Position numbers and translations under genes: made by a program
Part shown: piece after piece, positions 44,531 to 53,330 of the stretch
Layout: every line of letters begins with the position of its first letter
Position numbering within the stretch: the first letter of the stretch is position 1
Assembly: GCA_964511535.1 (NCBI GenBank)
Contig: CAZEFW010000003.1
Span: 92,003 to 156,002 of the forward strand
Source of the DNA: CAZCFB01 sp964511535
GTDB taxonomy: Bacteria > Myxococcota_A > Polyangia > GCA-2747355 > CAZCFB01
Length of the DNA stretch: 64,000 nucleotides
Reading direction: 5' to 3'
The notes under the pieces: model-generated
The model's database searches: none
What the model was told of the DNA's origin: nothing
Seen by the model: only the letters and a program-made list of their open reading frames with translations

Positions 44531-47500
44531 TTACTGTTCTTCGGTGGGGTCGTCCCAGCCGTCGGTGGTGGGGACGGTGGCGGTGGAGGCCGGTTTTTTG
44601 GCCTCGGGTTCGGGATCGGGTTCGGGCGCGGGCTCGGGAGCGGGCTCGGGAGCGGGCGCGGGGTCGGGCGGGGGTTCGGAACTGTCGACTGTTGACTGTT
44701 GACTGTCGACTCCAGCCTCCGAGACGTCCGGCGTCGCCGCCGCCTCCGCCGGTCCCTTCTTCTTCCGCTTCTTCTTTTTCTTGCCCAGACACTTGCCGCA
44801 CGCCTTGCGGAACCGATTCCACAGCGGCTTGGCGTCGGCGTCAGGGACCCGGCCGATGATCTTCCATTCCTTTTGCAGGGTGCGGATGGCGTCGCGGTGG
44901 GCCTGTGGGTCCTCGCTGCCTGCGAGGAGTTCGGCCTGCCGCACCAGCTCCTGCTTGCGCTCCAGGTTGGCCTGACGGTCACTGTCATCAACGCGGCCGC
45001 CCCTGCCCTTCTTGCCGAAGCGCTGCTGGGCCCTGGTCGCGGCTGCCTTGAAGCGCTCCTCCAGGGCCTCGGCGTGCTCGGCCGCAACCGGGCCGGCAGC
45101 CTTCCACGCGGCGCGCGCCTTGCGCAGCTGCTCCTGCCCCTGCTTGCGCTCCGCCGGGGTGACCTCTTCCTGCTCTGGCGTTTCGCCCTCAGCGGGCGCC
45201 AGGGCCTCCAGCCCCGCGAGGATCTCCTCACGGCCCGCCAGGTTCGCCGCCGCGTCCAGCGCGGTCCCTTCAAAGATGTTTCCGTGGCTCTCCACCAGGC
45301 GTCGCCAGGCCGCGACAAAGCGCCCCTGCAGCGCGCCCGGAGCGCCCTCCTGCAGCTTGTCGTACAGCCCTACCACCTGCTGCGCCAGCGCCCCCGGGTC
45401 CACGCCCTCTGCGCCCCCGTCGGCCAGCGCATCGGCCTCCTCGCACACCGCCTCCAGGGCCTTCGCCCTGGCCTGGCGCTCCTCTTCCTTGGCCGCGTCC
45501 CGGGCGTTGAAGAACCGGTCGCACCCGGCGCGGAACCGCTTCCAGACCTCGTCGGATTGCGCCCTCGGCACCGGCCCAACCTTGCGCCACTTGCGCTGGA
45601 TCTCCTTGATCTTGTTTCCCGTCTCAACCCAGTCGGTGGACTCGGCCAGCGCTTCGACCTCCAGACACATGGCCTCCTTCTGCGCCAGGTTGTCTATCCG
45701 CCGGTCGCTCGCCGAGCCGAGCTGCTCGTCCCGGCGGCCGAAGAACTGGTCGCACGCCCCCCTGAAGCGCTTCCAGATCTCGTCGGACTGCGCCCGCGGC
45801 ACGGGCCCCACATCGCGCCACCGCTGCTGCAGGTCCTTGATCTGCTCCGACGTCTCGTTCCACTCGGTGGAGTCAACCAGCGCCTCCACCTCGACGCACA
45901 GCGCCTCCTTGAGCGTCAGGTTCTCCTTGCGCTCGTCGTCCAGCTGGCTGAAGTAATCCTGGCACCGCTCGTAGGCCGCGTCGCACGCGCCCTTGAAGCG
46001 CTTCCACAGCTCCTCGCTCTTGCTGCGCGGCGCCGGGCCGACCTTCTTCCACTTCTTTTGCGCCGCCTTGAGCTTGTCCGAGACCTCCTTGAGGTCCTCC
46101 ACCTTGGCCAGCCCCTCCACCCGCACGCACAGCTCCTCCAGCTCGCGCACGTTGGCCCAGCGCTTCCACTCCTCGGCCTCCCGCAGGTCCTCGCGACGCG
46201 CCGCGAGCTCCAGGCGCAGCGCCTTGTAGCGGTCGTTGAGCTCCTCCTCGACCTCCCTGCTCGTGAGCGGGCCGGGCTTGCGGAACCGCCCGCTGGCGGT
46301 CTTGAGCGCCCGGTCCACCTGGGCCAGGTCGCCGCCTTCCAGCGCTTTCTGCATCTGCTCCAGCGAGCTGTTGAGGCGCTCCTCGGTCTCGCGCTTGCGG
46401 CTCTCCTGGCGCTCCTTCTCCTCCGTCTTGCGGCGCACGAACACCTGGCCCACGCCCTCGAAGCGCTCCTCGAGATCGGTGGCGGCCTCCTGCTCCCTGG
46501 CCTCACCGAGAGCGTCCCAGCGCTCCTTGATCCGGTCGTAGCGGCGCAGGGCCGCGCCGGTGCGCAGCTCACCCTCCAGCAGCGCCTCGGCCTCGTCCAC
46601 CAGCCCCTCCATGGCCGCGCGGATGTCCTCCGGCGCCACCGGCTCCCGGCGGGGCCGCTCCTCCCGCGGGGGAGGCTTGATCTCGAACTCCGGCTCCTCG
46701 GCCCTGCAGGCCTTGAAGAAGCGCCGCTCCAGCTCGTCGCGCCGGTTCTCGGGCAGGTCACCCACGTTGTCCCACGCGCGCTGAGCGGCCTCGATCTCGC
46801 TCTGGTCCAGCTTCCCCGCGTTGGCCTCCAGCCGGCTCAGGATGCCGAGGCAGGAATCGAGGTTCGACTCCAGCTCCTGCGCCCGCGCCTCGTGGGCCTC
46901 CCGCGCCTCCAACATCTTCTCGCGGCGGGCCTGGAGCAGCTCCCCTGCCCTGGCGAAGCGCGCGTCCAGCTCCTCGTCCGCGGCGCCGCTGACCTTGTCC
47001 CACTCGGTCAAGAGGGCCTCGAACCGGGGCCACGCCTCCTTGATCTTCTCCTGCCGGCCGAGGGCCTCGGCTTCCTGGCACAGCTGCACCTGGCGGGCGT
47101 GGTTGCGCCGCTGCTCGTTGGTCAGCCGCGGCCCGCCCCGCTCGGCCTGGCGCAGCTCGGCCTGGCGCCGCTTCGCCCGGGTACGCACCGCCTTGATGCG
47201 CGCCTTGTGGCCGATCGCCTCCAGGTCCTTCTGGTCCTCCACACGCTCCAGCGCGGTGAGGCAGAGCTCCTTGGGCAGCTCCCCGAGGCAGAGGCTGCGC
47301 AGCACCTCTCCGTCGGTGACGCGCTCCAGCGCGGCGAGCCTCACGGCGTGCTCTCCGGCGCGGCGGGTCACCTCGCCCAGGGCCTTCTGTCCCTGGATGC
47401 GAGCCACCGCCTCGAGCCTGGTCGCCACCGCAACGGCGTTGCCGGCCACCTCCACCAGGGTCACGTCGTCCGAGATCATGGTCAACGCGGCGGCCGCCTC

Positions 47501-47782
47501 TTCCTCTTCCCCCTGGATGGCGGTCCCCACCAGCAGTGACAGCGCGCGCTCCTCGGCCAGCCTGCGCAGACCTTCATCCGCGTCCTGGCGGGCGATCTCC
47601 ATCAGCAATTCCGGGTCCGGAATCTTCTTGATGGCCACCCGCCTGACGGCGGGGTCGTCGTCCTGGCGCGCGATGTCCGCGAGGGCTTCCATCTCCTCCG
47701 GTCCCATGTCCTTTACTGCTGTGGCGCGAACCGAGGCGTTACTGTGCTTCCACTTGGGCTTGAACAGGTCAGTGATTCCCAT
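44531..47782 (-). CDS. large DUF349 repeat protein
   Basis: A 1083-residue, highly charged cytoplasmic protein. The N-terminus (MGITDLFKPKWKHSNASVRATAV) and ~180 residues of short helical repeats match the start of bacterial DUF349 proteins. Several DUF349 modules follow (about residues 570-820 and near 990), recognisable as 'W-(R/K)-VGPVPRAQSDE-WKRFR-ACD-FF' with long coiled-coil linkers. The C-terminal ~75 residues are low complexity: poly-Lys/Arg, VDSQQSTVDSS from a GACTGTT heptamer repeat, then Pro/Glu repeats. A function in ribosome or nucleic-acid biology has been suggested for the family but is not settled. The ATG at 47782 has GGGAG upstream. Confidence 0.9.
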   Translation of the reverse strand: MGITDLFKPKWKHSNASVRATAVKDMGPEEMEALADIARQDDDPAVRRVAIKKIPDPELLMEIARQDADEGLRRLAEERALSLLVGTAIQGEEEEAAAALTMISDDVTLVEVAGNAVAVATRLEAVARIQGQKALGEVTRRAGEHAVRLAALERVTDGEVLRSLCLGELPKELCLTALERVEDQKDLEAIGHKARIKAVRTRAKRRQAELRQAERGGPRLTNEQRRNHARQVQLCQEAEALGRQEKIKEAWPRFEALLTEWDKVSGAADEELDARFARAGELLQARREKMLEAREAHEARAQELESNLDSCLGILSRLEANAGKLDQSEIEAAQRAWDNVGDLPENRRDELERRFFKACRAEEPEFEIKPPPREERPRREPVAPEDIRAAMEGLVDEAEALLEGELRTGAALRRYDRIKERWDALGEAREQEAATDLEERFEGVGQVFVRRKTEEKERQESRKRETEERLNSSLEQMQKALEGGDLAQVDRALKTASGRFRKPGPLTSREVEEELNDRYKALRLELAARREDLREAEEWKRWANVRELEELCVRVEGLAKVEDLKEVSDKLKAAQKKWKKVGPAPRSKSEELWKRFKGACDAAYERCQDYFSQLDDERKENLTLKEALCVEVEALVDSTEWNETSEQIKDLQQRWRDVGPVPRAQSDEIWKRFRGACDQFFGRRDEQLGSASDRRIDNLAQKEAMCLEVEALAESTDWVETGNKIKEIQRKWRKVGPVPRAQSDEVWKRFRAGCDRFFNARDAAKEEERQARAKALEAVCEEADALADGGAEGVDPGALAQQVVGLYDKLQEGAPGALQGRFVAAWRRLVESHGNIFEGTALDAAANLAGREEILAGLEALAPAEGETPEQEEVTPAERKQGQEQLRKARAAWKAAGPVAAEHAEALEERFKAAATRAQQRFGKKGRGGRVDDSDRQANLERKQELVRQAELLAGSEDPQAHRDAIRTLQKEWKIIGRVPDADAKPLWNRFRKACGKCLGKKKKKRKKKGPAEAAATPDVSEAGVDSQQSTVDSSEPPPDPAPAPEPAPEPAPEPDPEPEAKKPASTATVPTTDGWDDPTEEQ
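44691..44720. repeat. heptamer repeat (GACTGTT/C) inside the DUF349 coding region
   Basis: Four 7-nt units read in tandem. On the coding strand they encode the short Ser/Gln/Thr/Val stretch near the C-terminus. Confidence 0.7.
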
Positions 47783-47807
47783 ACAGAGGTCTCCCGTAGA
47801 GCCCCAC

Positions 47808-47836
47808 ACAATAGTTGTGATGATGCCTCGATGCAA
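47808..47836 (-). promoter_or_regulatory. candidate promoter for the DUF349-pssA operon
   Basis: On the minus strand TTGCAT, a 17-bp spacer and TATTGT end about 25 bp before the ATG at 47782. Confidence 0.4.
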
Positions 47837-48039
47837 TGGCGGCGGTGCTCTCGATTACCCCCAAAGGGACCCCTTGGAGCCGCTGGTGGACCACAAATGC
47901 ACCCGCCATTTTGCGAACCCGCCCAAATAAGTAACTCCACGTAATAACTATGATTTAAAACGCATAACAGTAAAACTGAACGATTTCATGATAGTTGTAA
48001 TTTACACTAAACAGGTAGAATTTGTAATGATATTAAAGG

Positions 48040-48069
48040 GTTGCAGCATTGCAACGCGGACGCTATAGA
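48040..48069 (+). promoter_or_regulatory. promoter with overlapping inverted repeat upstream of the NarI-like gene
   Basis: TTGCAG (48041-48046), a 17-bp spacer and TATAGA (48064-48069) form a plausible sigma-70 promoter. The inverted repeat GTTGCA-GCAT-TGCAAC (48040-48055) covers the -35, so a bound protein would block it. The surrounding 47930-48070 stretch is markedly AT-rich and codes for nothing. AGGTG at 48121-48125 is the Shine-Dalgarno for ATG 48133. Confidence 0.5.
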
Positions 48070-48132
48070 AGCCTTAGATGGAGGATGCGAGTTGACGTTA
48101 CAGACCGCTAACCAACTGAGAGGTGAACAAAA

Positions 48133-49050
48133 ATGACCATGATCCCTTATGTGGTGGCCTATGTCGCCCTGGGTATCTTCGCCGTGGCCGTGGTGGGCCG
48201 GTTCTTCATGTGGCAGAAGATGCCCCTTCATGTCCGCTGGGAGCTCTACCCGGTGGCACACGATCCGCGGGCTGACCACGGCGGCTCGTACCTGGAAGAC
48301 GTGGACTGGTGGAAGAAGCCGCGCGAGAGCTCCCTCGTCGGCGAGATGAAGGTGATGATCCCTGAGATCCTCTACCTGGTGGCGCTCAAGGAGCACAACC
48401 CGAAGCTCTGGGTTCGCTCCTTCCCGTTTCACTTCGGCATCTACCTGGTCATCGGCGCCTCGGCGATGATGATGTTCGTCGGCCTGTTGGGCGGGCTGCT
48501 GCCGGCCAGCATCACCTCGGTGTTGGGCTACCTGATCCAGGCCTGCGCGTACGTCGGCTTGCCCCTGGGCGCCCTGGGTGCGCTCGGGCTGCTGCAGCGC
48601 CGCCTGGCGGATCCGGAGCTGCGTGACTTCAGCGCCCCGAGCGACTTCTTCAACCTGCTGTTCGTGGCCGTGGCATTCGGCGTGGCCTTCGCCAGCCTGC
48701 TGGTGCCTGGCGGCTTCGCCAACACCCTGCTGTTCGTCAGCGGCCTGATGACCTTTTCGTTCGCGCCCATGGCCGGCGCGGGGCTCGGCGTCCTGCTCCC
48801 GGCGGTGGCGGTGATCCTGATGGGCGCCCTGGTGGCGTACATCCCGATGACCCACATGTCTCACTTCGTGGGCAAGTTCTTCGCTTACCACGCCATCCGC
48901 TGGGCCGACGAGCCGAACCTGCGCGGCGGCGAGCACGAGGCAGCCATCGGCGAGGTGCTGCAGCGTCCGGTGAGCTGGTCAGCCCACCACATCGGCGCGG
49001 ACGGAAAAAAATCCTGGGCTGAACTCGCCACCGAGGAGGTGAAGCAATGA
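48133..49050 (+). CDS. NarI/DsrM/TmcC-like membrane cytochrome b subunit
   Basis: A 305-residue protein with about six hydrophobic helices, resembling the gamma subunit of respiratory nitrate reductase and the membrane cytochromes of Dsr/Tmc-type complexes. Candidate haem-b histidines occur in FPFHFGIYLV near residue 99 and in IPMTHMSHFVGKFFAYHAIRW near 240-257. It would exchange electrons with menaquinone and pass them to or from the HdrD-like partner encoded next, whose start overlaps this stop (ATGA). The C-terminus is cytoplasmic and polar. Confidence 0.85.
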   Translation: MTMIPYVVAYVALGIFAVAVVGRFFMWQKMPLHVRWELYPVAHDPRADHGGSYLEDVDWWKKPRESSLVGEMKVMIPEILYLVALKEHNPKLWVRSFPFHFGIYLVIGASAMMMFVGLLGGLLPASITSVLGYLIQACAYVGLPLGALGALGLLQRRLADPELRDFSAPSDFFNLLFVAVAFGVAFASLLVPGGFANTLLFVSGLMTFSFAPMAGAGLGVLLPAVAVILMGALVAYIPMTHMSHFVGKFFAYHAIRWADEPNLRGGEHEAAIGEVLQRPVSWSAHHIGADGKKSWAELATEEVKQ

Positions 49051-50657
49051 GCCAGTTCAAGAGCATCAAGGACCTCTCCCGGGGTGACGGGGCCGTGACC
49101 CACGTGGAGGCTGCCAGCCAGCCGCCGCTCCCCCCACCCTTTGACAATCCAGAGAACATCCCCGCATTCGACGGGCTGACGGACAAGGCGAAGGAGGGCA
49201 ACGTGGTGGTGGACGACACCGTCGCGCTGAACATCCCGGTCCCGTCGAGCAAGGAGGAGGAGGAGGAGCTGGTAAACAAGTTCATCTCGGGGCTGCGCAA
49301 GCTGGTCAACCCCGACGACAACTGGACCTTCTACCAGCCGCTGATGATGACCCTGGAGCACTGCGCCAGGTGCCAGACCTGCTCCGACTCGTGCCACATC
49401 TTCGAGGAGAGCGGCGACAACCCGCTGTATCGACCGACCTACCGCGCGGAGATCCTGCGCCGCATCTACTACAAGTATGTCAAGGGCGGCTCCACCTGGG
49501 TCCACGGCGACATCGACCTGAACTGGAAGACCGTGACCCGGCTCATCGAGCTGGCCTACCGCTGCAACCTGTGCCGCCGCTGCGCCCAGACCTGCCCGGT
49601 GGGCGCGGACAACGGCCTGATGGCGCGGGAGATCCGCAAGATCGCCAGCCAGGAGATGAGCATCTTCCCGGTGGAGCTGCACGAAAACGGCTCGGTGCTG
49701 CAGCAGACCGTTGGCTCCTCCACGGGCATGAACTCCCTGGTGGTCAAGGACAACTGCGAGTTCATCGAGGAGGACACCGCCGACAAGACCGGCCTGCCCG
49801 AGGAGCTCTGCAAGATCCCGTGGGACAAGGAGGGCGCGGACATCCTGCTGCTGCACAACGCCGGCGAGATCATGGCCTGGCCGGACAACGTGGGCGCCTT
49901 CGCCGTGCTGTTCAACATGGCCGGCCTCAACTGGACCATGTCCAGCGATGCCGTGGCCTACGACAGCATCAACTACGGCGTGTTCTACGATGACATGCAG
50001 TTCGCGCGCACGGCGCTGATTCACGCCAAGGCGGCCGCCAAGCTGGGCGTCAAGAAGATCGTCCTCGGCGAGTGCGGCCACGCCCACAAGGCGCTGACGA
50101 TCATCGCCGACCGCGTGCTCACCGGCGAGCTGAACATCCCGCGCGAGAGCTGTATGCCGCTGCTGCGGGACATCGTGCTGTCGGGCAAGATCAAGTTCGA
50201 CCCCATGCGCAACGACTTCCCGGTCACCCTTCACGACCCGTGCAACTACGTGCGGCTCATGGGCATCGTGGAGCCCCAGCGCGAGATCATCAAGGCGATC
50301 ACCCCGCCGGGACGGTTCCGGGAGATGACGCCCCACGGCGTGGAGAACTACTGCTGCGGCGGCGGCTCCGGCTTCGCCATCATGTCGGGGCACAACTTCG
50401 GCGACTGGCGCCACCATGTGTCGGGGCGCAAGAAGTTCCGCCAGGTGCTCGACGCCTTCAAGGACGAGCCCATGGAGCCCGAGGCGTTCAAGTACATCTG
50501 CGCCCCTTGCAGCAACTGCAAGGGCCAGCTGCGGGACATCATCGATTACTACGACGGGTTCGAGAAGTGCGGGCTGTACTACGATGGCCTGGTGGAGTTG
50601 ATCGTCAACGCCATCGAGGGCGTCAACCCGGGCTTCATCGAGTTCGAATGGCACTAG
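49047..50657 (+). CDS. HdrD-like Fe-S protein with CCG domains
   Basis: A 536-residue cytoplasmic protein with two [4Fe-4S] motifs (CARCQTCSDSCH near residue 109 and CNLCRRCAQTCPVG near 173). Two CCG-type cysteine-rich regions follow: LGECGHAH / CNYVR and YCCGGGSG / CAPCSNCKGQ. Heterodisulfide-reductase-like subunits with this layout bind a non-cubane cluster and pair with a NarI-like cytochrome b in Tmc, Dsr and Hme complexes. The electron acceptor or donor is not evident. No cytochrome c3 gene lies nearby, so it is not a full Tmc operon. Confidence 0.9.
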   Translation: MSQFKSIKDLSRGDGAVTHVEAASQPPLPPPFDNPENIPAFDGLTDKAKEGNVVVDDTVALNIPVPSSKEEEEELVNKFISGLRKLVNPDDNWTFYQPLMMTLEHCARCQTCSDSCHIFEESGDNPLYRPTYRAEILRRIYYKYVKGGSTWVHGDIDLNWKTVTRLIELAYRCNLCRRCAQTCPVGADNGLMAREIRKIASQEMSIFPVELHENGSVLQQTVGSSTGMNSLVVKDNCEFIEEDTADKTGLPEELCKIPWDKEGADILLLHNAGEIMAWPDNVGAFAVLFNMAGLNWTMSSDAVAYDSINYGVFYDDMQFARTALIHAKAAAKLGVKKIVLGECGHAHKALTIIADRVLTGELNIPRESCMPLLRDIVLSGKIKFDPMRNDFPVTLHDPCNYVRLMGIVEPQREIIKAITPPGRFREMTPHGVENYCCGGGSGFAIMSGHNFGDWRHHVSGRKKFRQVLDAFKDEPMEPEAFKYICAPCSNCKGQLRDIIDYYDGFEKCGLYYDGLVELIVNAIEGVNPGFIEFEWH

Positions 50658-50680
50658 CGGGAAGCGCTGCGGAGGAAAAA

Positions 50681-51070
50681 ATGAGCGACAAGAAGAAAGT
50701 CCTGGTCATCGACGACGACCCGAGCATCGTCGCCTTCATGGAGGCCCTGCTGGAGGACAACGGCTACGACCATGTGTCGGCCTGCAACGGCGCCGAGGGG
50801 CTGGATAAGCTGAAGGCGGAGACGCCCGACCTGATCTTGCTGGACATCACCATGCCCGAGAAGTCGGGGGTGCGATTCTACCGCGACGTGCGGGAGAGCG
50901 AGGAGTTCAAGGAGGTCCCGGTGATCATGGTCACCGGCGTGATGGAGGAGTTCAAACAGTTCATCAGCACCCGGCGGCAGGTGCCGCCGCCCAACGCCTA
51001 CCTGTCCAAGCCGGTGGACCAGCAGCTGCTGCTCAAGACCATCGCCGAGGTGATGGACCGGCCCAACTGA
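50681..51070 (+). CDS. single-domain response regulator (receiver only)
   Basis: A 129-residue CheY-like receiver with acidic pocket D11-D13, phospho-acceptor D55 (LILLDITMPE), T85 and K110 (YLSKPVD). There is no output domain. The 16-residue insert near 90-105 (FKQFISTRRQVPPPNAY) is longer than in CheY. GGAGG precedes the ATG, and the gene sits 23 bp after the HdrD-like gene, probably in the same operon. No histidine kinase is close, so the partner is unknown. Confidence 0.92.
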   Translation: MSDKKKVLVIDDDPSIVAFMEALLEDNGYDHVSACNGAEGLDKLKAETPDLILLDITMPEKSGVRFYRDVRESEEFKEVPVIMVTGVMEEFKQFISTRRQVPPPNAYLSKPVDQQLLLKTIAEVMDRPN

Positions 51071-51105
51071 ATCCCCCCTCTCTTGCCTGCCGCGGGCGCC
51101 ACCGG

Positions 51106-51114
51106 TGCTAAGAT
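51106..51114 (+). promoter_or_regulatory. extended -10 (TGC TAAGAT) of a predicted leaderless promoter
   Basis: TGC-TAAGAT ends 6 nt before the ATG at 51121. No Shine-Dalgarno sequence follows. Confidence 0.45.
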
Positions 51115-51120
51115 TGCACC

Positions 51121-52641
51121 ATGTCTCGCGGCGCCCTGTACCTGACCTGCATCCTCGCCCTGGCCCCCATCGGTTGCGACGGGGACGATCCGACCCAGCT
51201 CCCGGCCGACGCCGGCGTGCCTGACCAGGCGGTGGTGGACTTCCACGTCTACCCCGACTCGGTGTTCGCCGACGGCGGCACGCTGCCGGCCCGGCGCCCG
51301 GACCCCTACGCCATGGCCGTGGAGCTCTCCACCCCGGCTTACACCGGGCGCAAGTCAGGCACACCCGGCGGCACCAAGGCGGCCAAATACATCGCCGCCC
51401 GGTTCGCCGAGTGCGGCGTGGAGCCGTTCGGCGACAGCGCGGCGAGCTACCTGCACGCCTTCAAGATCACGCCCATCGTGCACACCGGCAAGATGGCCAT
51501 GACCCTGCAGCCCAAGGCCGGCGCAGCAGCCAGCTTCCCGTACCGCAAGACCTGGCGCCCAGGCCGCACCAGCCCGGGCGGCGATGTGACGGGCAAGCTG
51601 GTGTTCATCGGCTACGGCATCGACGACAAGAAGCACGACGACTACAAGGGCCTCGACGTCACCGGGGCGGTGGTGGTGGCGTTCCGCGGCTGCCCGCCCG
51701 GCGTGGGGGACGAACAGACGTGCAACGACGTGGCCAAGGTGCACACCGCCAAGAAGTACAAGGCCAAGGGCTTCATCCTGCTGGCCGAGGACGACTGGTC
51801 GGTGAACATCTGGGGCGGCAGCCAGGGCCACGAGCTGCTGCCCATGCTCACGGCGGTGATGAAGCAGACGCCGGCCGAGGCGTTCCTGCCCGCGGGCAAG
51901 ACCCTCAAGGGGCTGCGCGACGATCTGAACAAGAAGGGCCCGCAGTCCCTGGACACCGGCCACAAGCTGCGCCTGCTGCTGTCGCGCAAGGCGATCAAGG
52001 ACGCCATCGCGTACAACGTGCTCGGCGTGGTCCGTCCCGTGGGGACCACCGTGAAGCAGTACGTGGTGGCCGGGGCGCACTACGACCACCTCGGCTTCGA
52101 CATGCCGCCGTTCATCTACTTCCCCGGCGCCCTGGACAACGCCTCGGGCACCGCCGTGATCGTCGACGCCGCCTGCCGCCTGGCCGCGGAGAAGAAGCTC
52201 TCCATCAAGCGCAACCTGGTGTTCGGCCTGTGGGGCGCCGAGGAGGACGGGCTCATCGGCTCGCGGGAGTGGCTCGACGCCAAGAAGCTCAAGGCCAGCG
52301 AGATCGACTACTCGGTGAACCTGGACATGGTGGGTGGCGCCGGCGACGGCGATGCAAGCGTGGACATCTCGCCCGCTGACAGCGCGGCGCTGAAGCCGAC
52401 GCTGGAGAAGGTGACCAAGGCGCTCAAGCTCAAGAGCATGTTCGGCACCATCAACAGCGGCCGCAGCGACCACGCCAACTTCATGGCCCGGGGCATCAAG
52501 AGCGTCTACATGTACGGCCCCCACCCCCAGGGCATGCAGTACCACACCGCCGCCGACACTCCGATTCAGCTGTCATCCGATAAGCTGGTCCAGCAGGCGA
52601 AGGTGCTGGCCGCCTGGATGAAGGCCCTGGCGAACAAGTAA
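51121..52641 (+). CDS. M28-family zinc aminopeptidase lipoprotein
   Basis: A 506-residue lipoprotein (signal peptide ending APIGC). The C-terminal catalytic domain has the M28 di-zinc set: GAHYDHLGF, GALDNASGTAV, LWGAEEDGLIGS with the general-base Glu pair, NLDMVGG, and the final His in YHTAADTP. A PA-like insert (KLVFIGYGIDDKKHDDYKG) lies between. A short Asp/Pro linker follows the lipidated Cys. It should release N-terminal residues from peptides outside the cytoplasm. Confidence 0.93.
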   Translation: MSRGALYLTCILALAPIGCDGDDPTQLPADAGVPDQAVVDFHVYPDSVFADGGTLPARRPDPYAMAVELSTPAYTGRKSGTPGGTKAAKYIAARFAECGVEPFGDSAASYLHAFKITPIVHTGKMAMTLQPKAGAAASFPYRKTWRPGRTSPGGDVTGKLVFIGYGIDDKKHDDYKGLDVTGAVVVAFRGCPPGVGDEQTCNDVAKVHTAKKYKAKGFILLAEDDWSVNIWGGSQGHELLPMLTAVMKQTPAEAFLPAGKTLKGLRDDLNKKGPQSLDTGHKLRLLLSRKAIKDAIAYNVLGVVRPVGTTVKQYVVAGAHYDHLGFDMPPFIYFPGALDNASGTAVIVDAACRLAAEKKLSIKRNLVFGLWGAEEDGLIGSREWLDAKKLKASEIDYSVNLDMVGGAGDGDASVDISPADSAALKPTLEKVTKALKLKSMFGTINSGRSDHANFMARGIKSVYMYGPHPQGMQYHTAADTPIQLSSDKLVQQAKVLAAWMKALANK

Positions 52642-52659
52642 CCCGGCCGTACTGTCACC

Positions 52660-52707
52660 CTGGCATCCCGGCGTTCTGGCGTTCTGGCATCCTGGCATCC
52701 TGGCATT
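52660..52707. repeat. octamer tandem repeat (CTGGCATC)
   Basis: About six degenerate 8-nt units (CTGGCAT, TCTGGCGT, CCTGGCAT) fill the gap between convergent genes. Confidence 0.8.
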
Positions 52708-52715
52708 CGCGCCCG

Positions 52716-53330
52716 TCAGGGCGCGCTCAAGATCCCGATCCCCATCACCGAGCGCTCCAGCCCCAGCTCCCGGTGCGGCTCGACGATCTCGACCTTGCGC
52801 CCCTGAAGCTCACCCCACAGCCGGGCCACGCCGCGGGTGTGGCGGTTGGCGCCCGTGATGTCGTGCAGGGCGACGAAGCGGTGGCTGAACTGGCGCTCCA
52901 GCTCCAGGTCGGCGCGCACCCCGGCGTAGTGGTGGTTGGCGTCGATGAACACCAGGTCCACATGCCCCAGGGACGCGCGGAAGCTGCGGTAGGCGTCGGA
53001 GGCGGAGTCGCCGGCGAAGCAGCGCGCGCCGTCGGGCAGGTGCAGCGGCAAGCCCAGCCGCTGGGCGTAGCCGTCGTCGCAGGCGGCCACCCGATCGAAC
53101 TCGAACATCCGGTGCAGCGTGGAGACGAGGCGCCCGGTCCATACCCCCACCTCGAGGTAGGAGCGGATGTCATGAGCCTCGATGAACCGGCACAGGGCGA
53201 TGAGCTCCTCGCGGTTTTGCAGCACCCGGTCCTGCAGCGGCTCGCCGCGCGCCTCGTAGAGTTCCTGCGTGGAGCGGTCCCAGCAGGCCACACCGTCCAG
53301 CTCGGCCCGGAAGTCACGCGGCGCGGTCAC
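52716..53330 (-). CDS. class I SAM-dependent methyltransferase (CmcI/Methyltransf_24-like)
   Basis: A 204-residue protein with the SAM-binding loop YLEVGVWTGRLVSTL near residue 58 and the acidic motif VDLVFIDANHHY near 123, both typical of the small O-methyltransferase-like class. I chose the GTG at 53330, which overlaps the stop of the upstream gene by GTGA; the longer start at 53378 would overlap it by 52 bp. The C-terminal half (ARLWGELQGRKVEIV) completes the Rossmann fold. Substrate unknown; perhaps surface-sugar methylation, given the glycosyltransferase nearby. Confidence 0.85.
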   Translation of the reverse strand: MTAPRDFRAELDGVACWDRSTQELYEARGEPLQDRVLQNREELIALCRFIEAHDIRSYLEVGVWTGRLVSTLHRMFEFDRVAACDDGYAQRLGLPLHLPDGARCFAGDSASDAYRSFRASLGHVDLVFIDANHHYAGVRADLELERQFSHRFVALHDITGANRHTRGVARLWGELQGRKVEIVEPHRELGLERSVMGIGILSAP

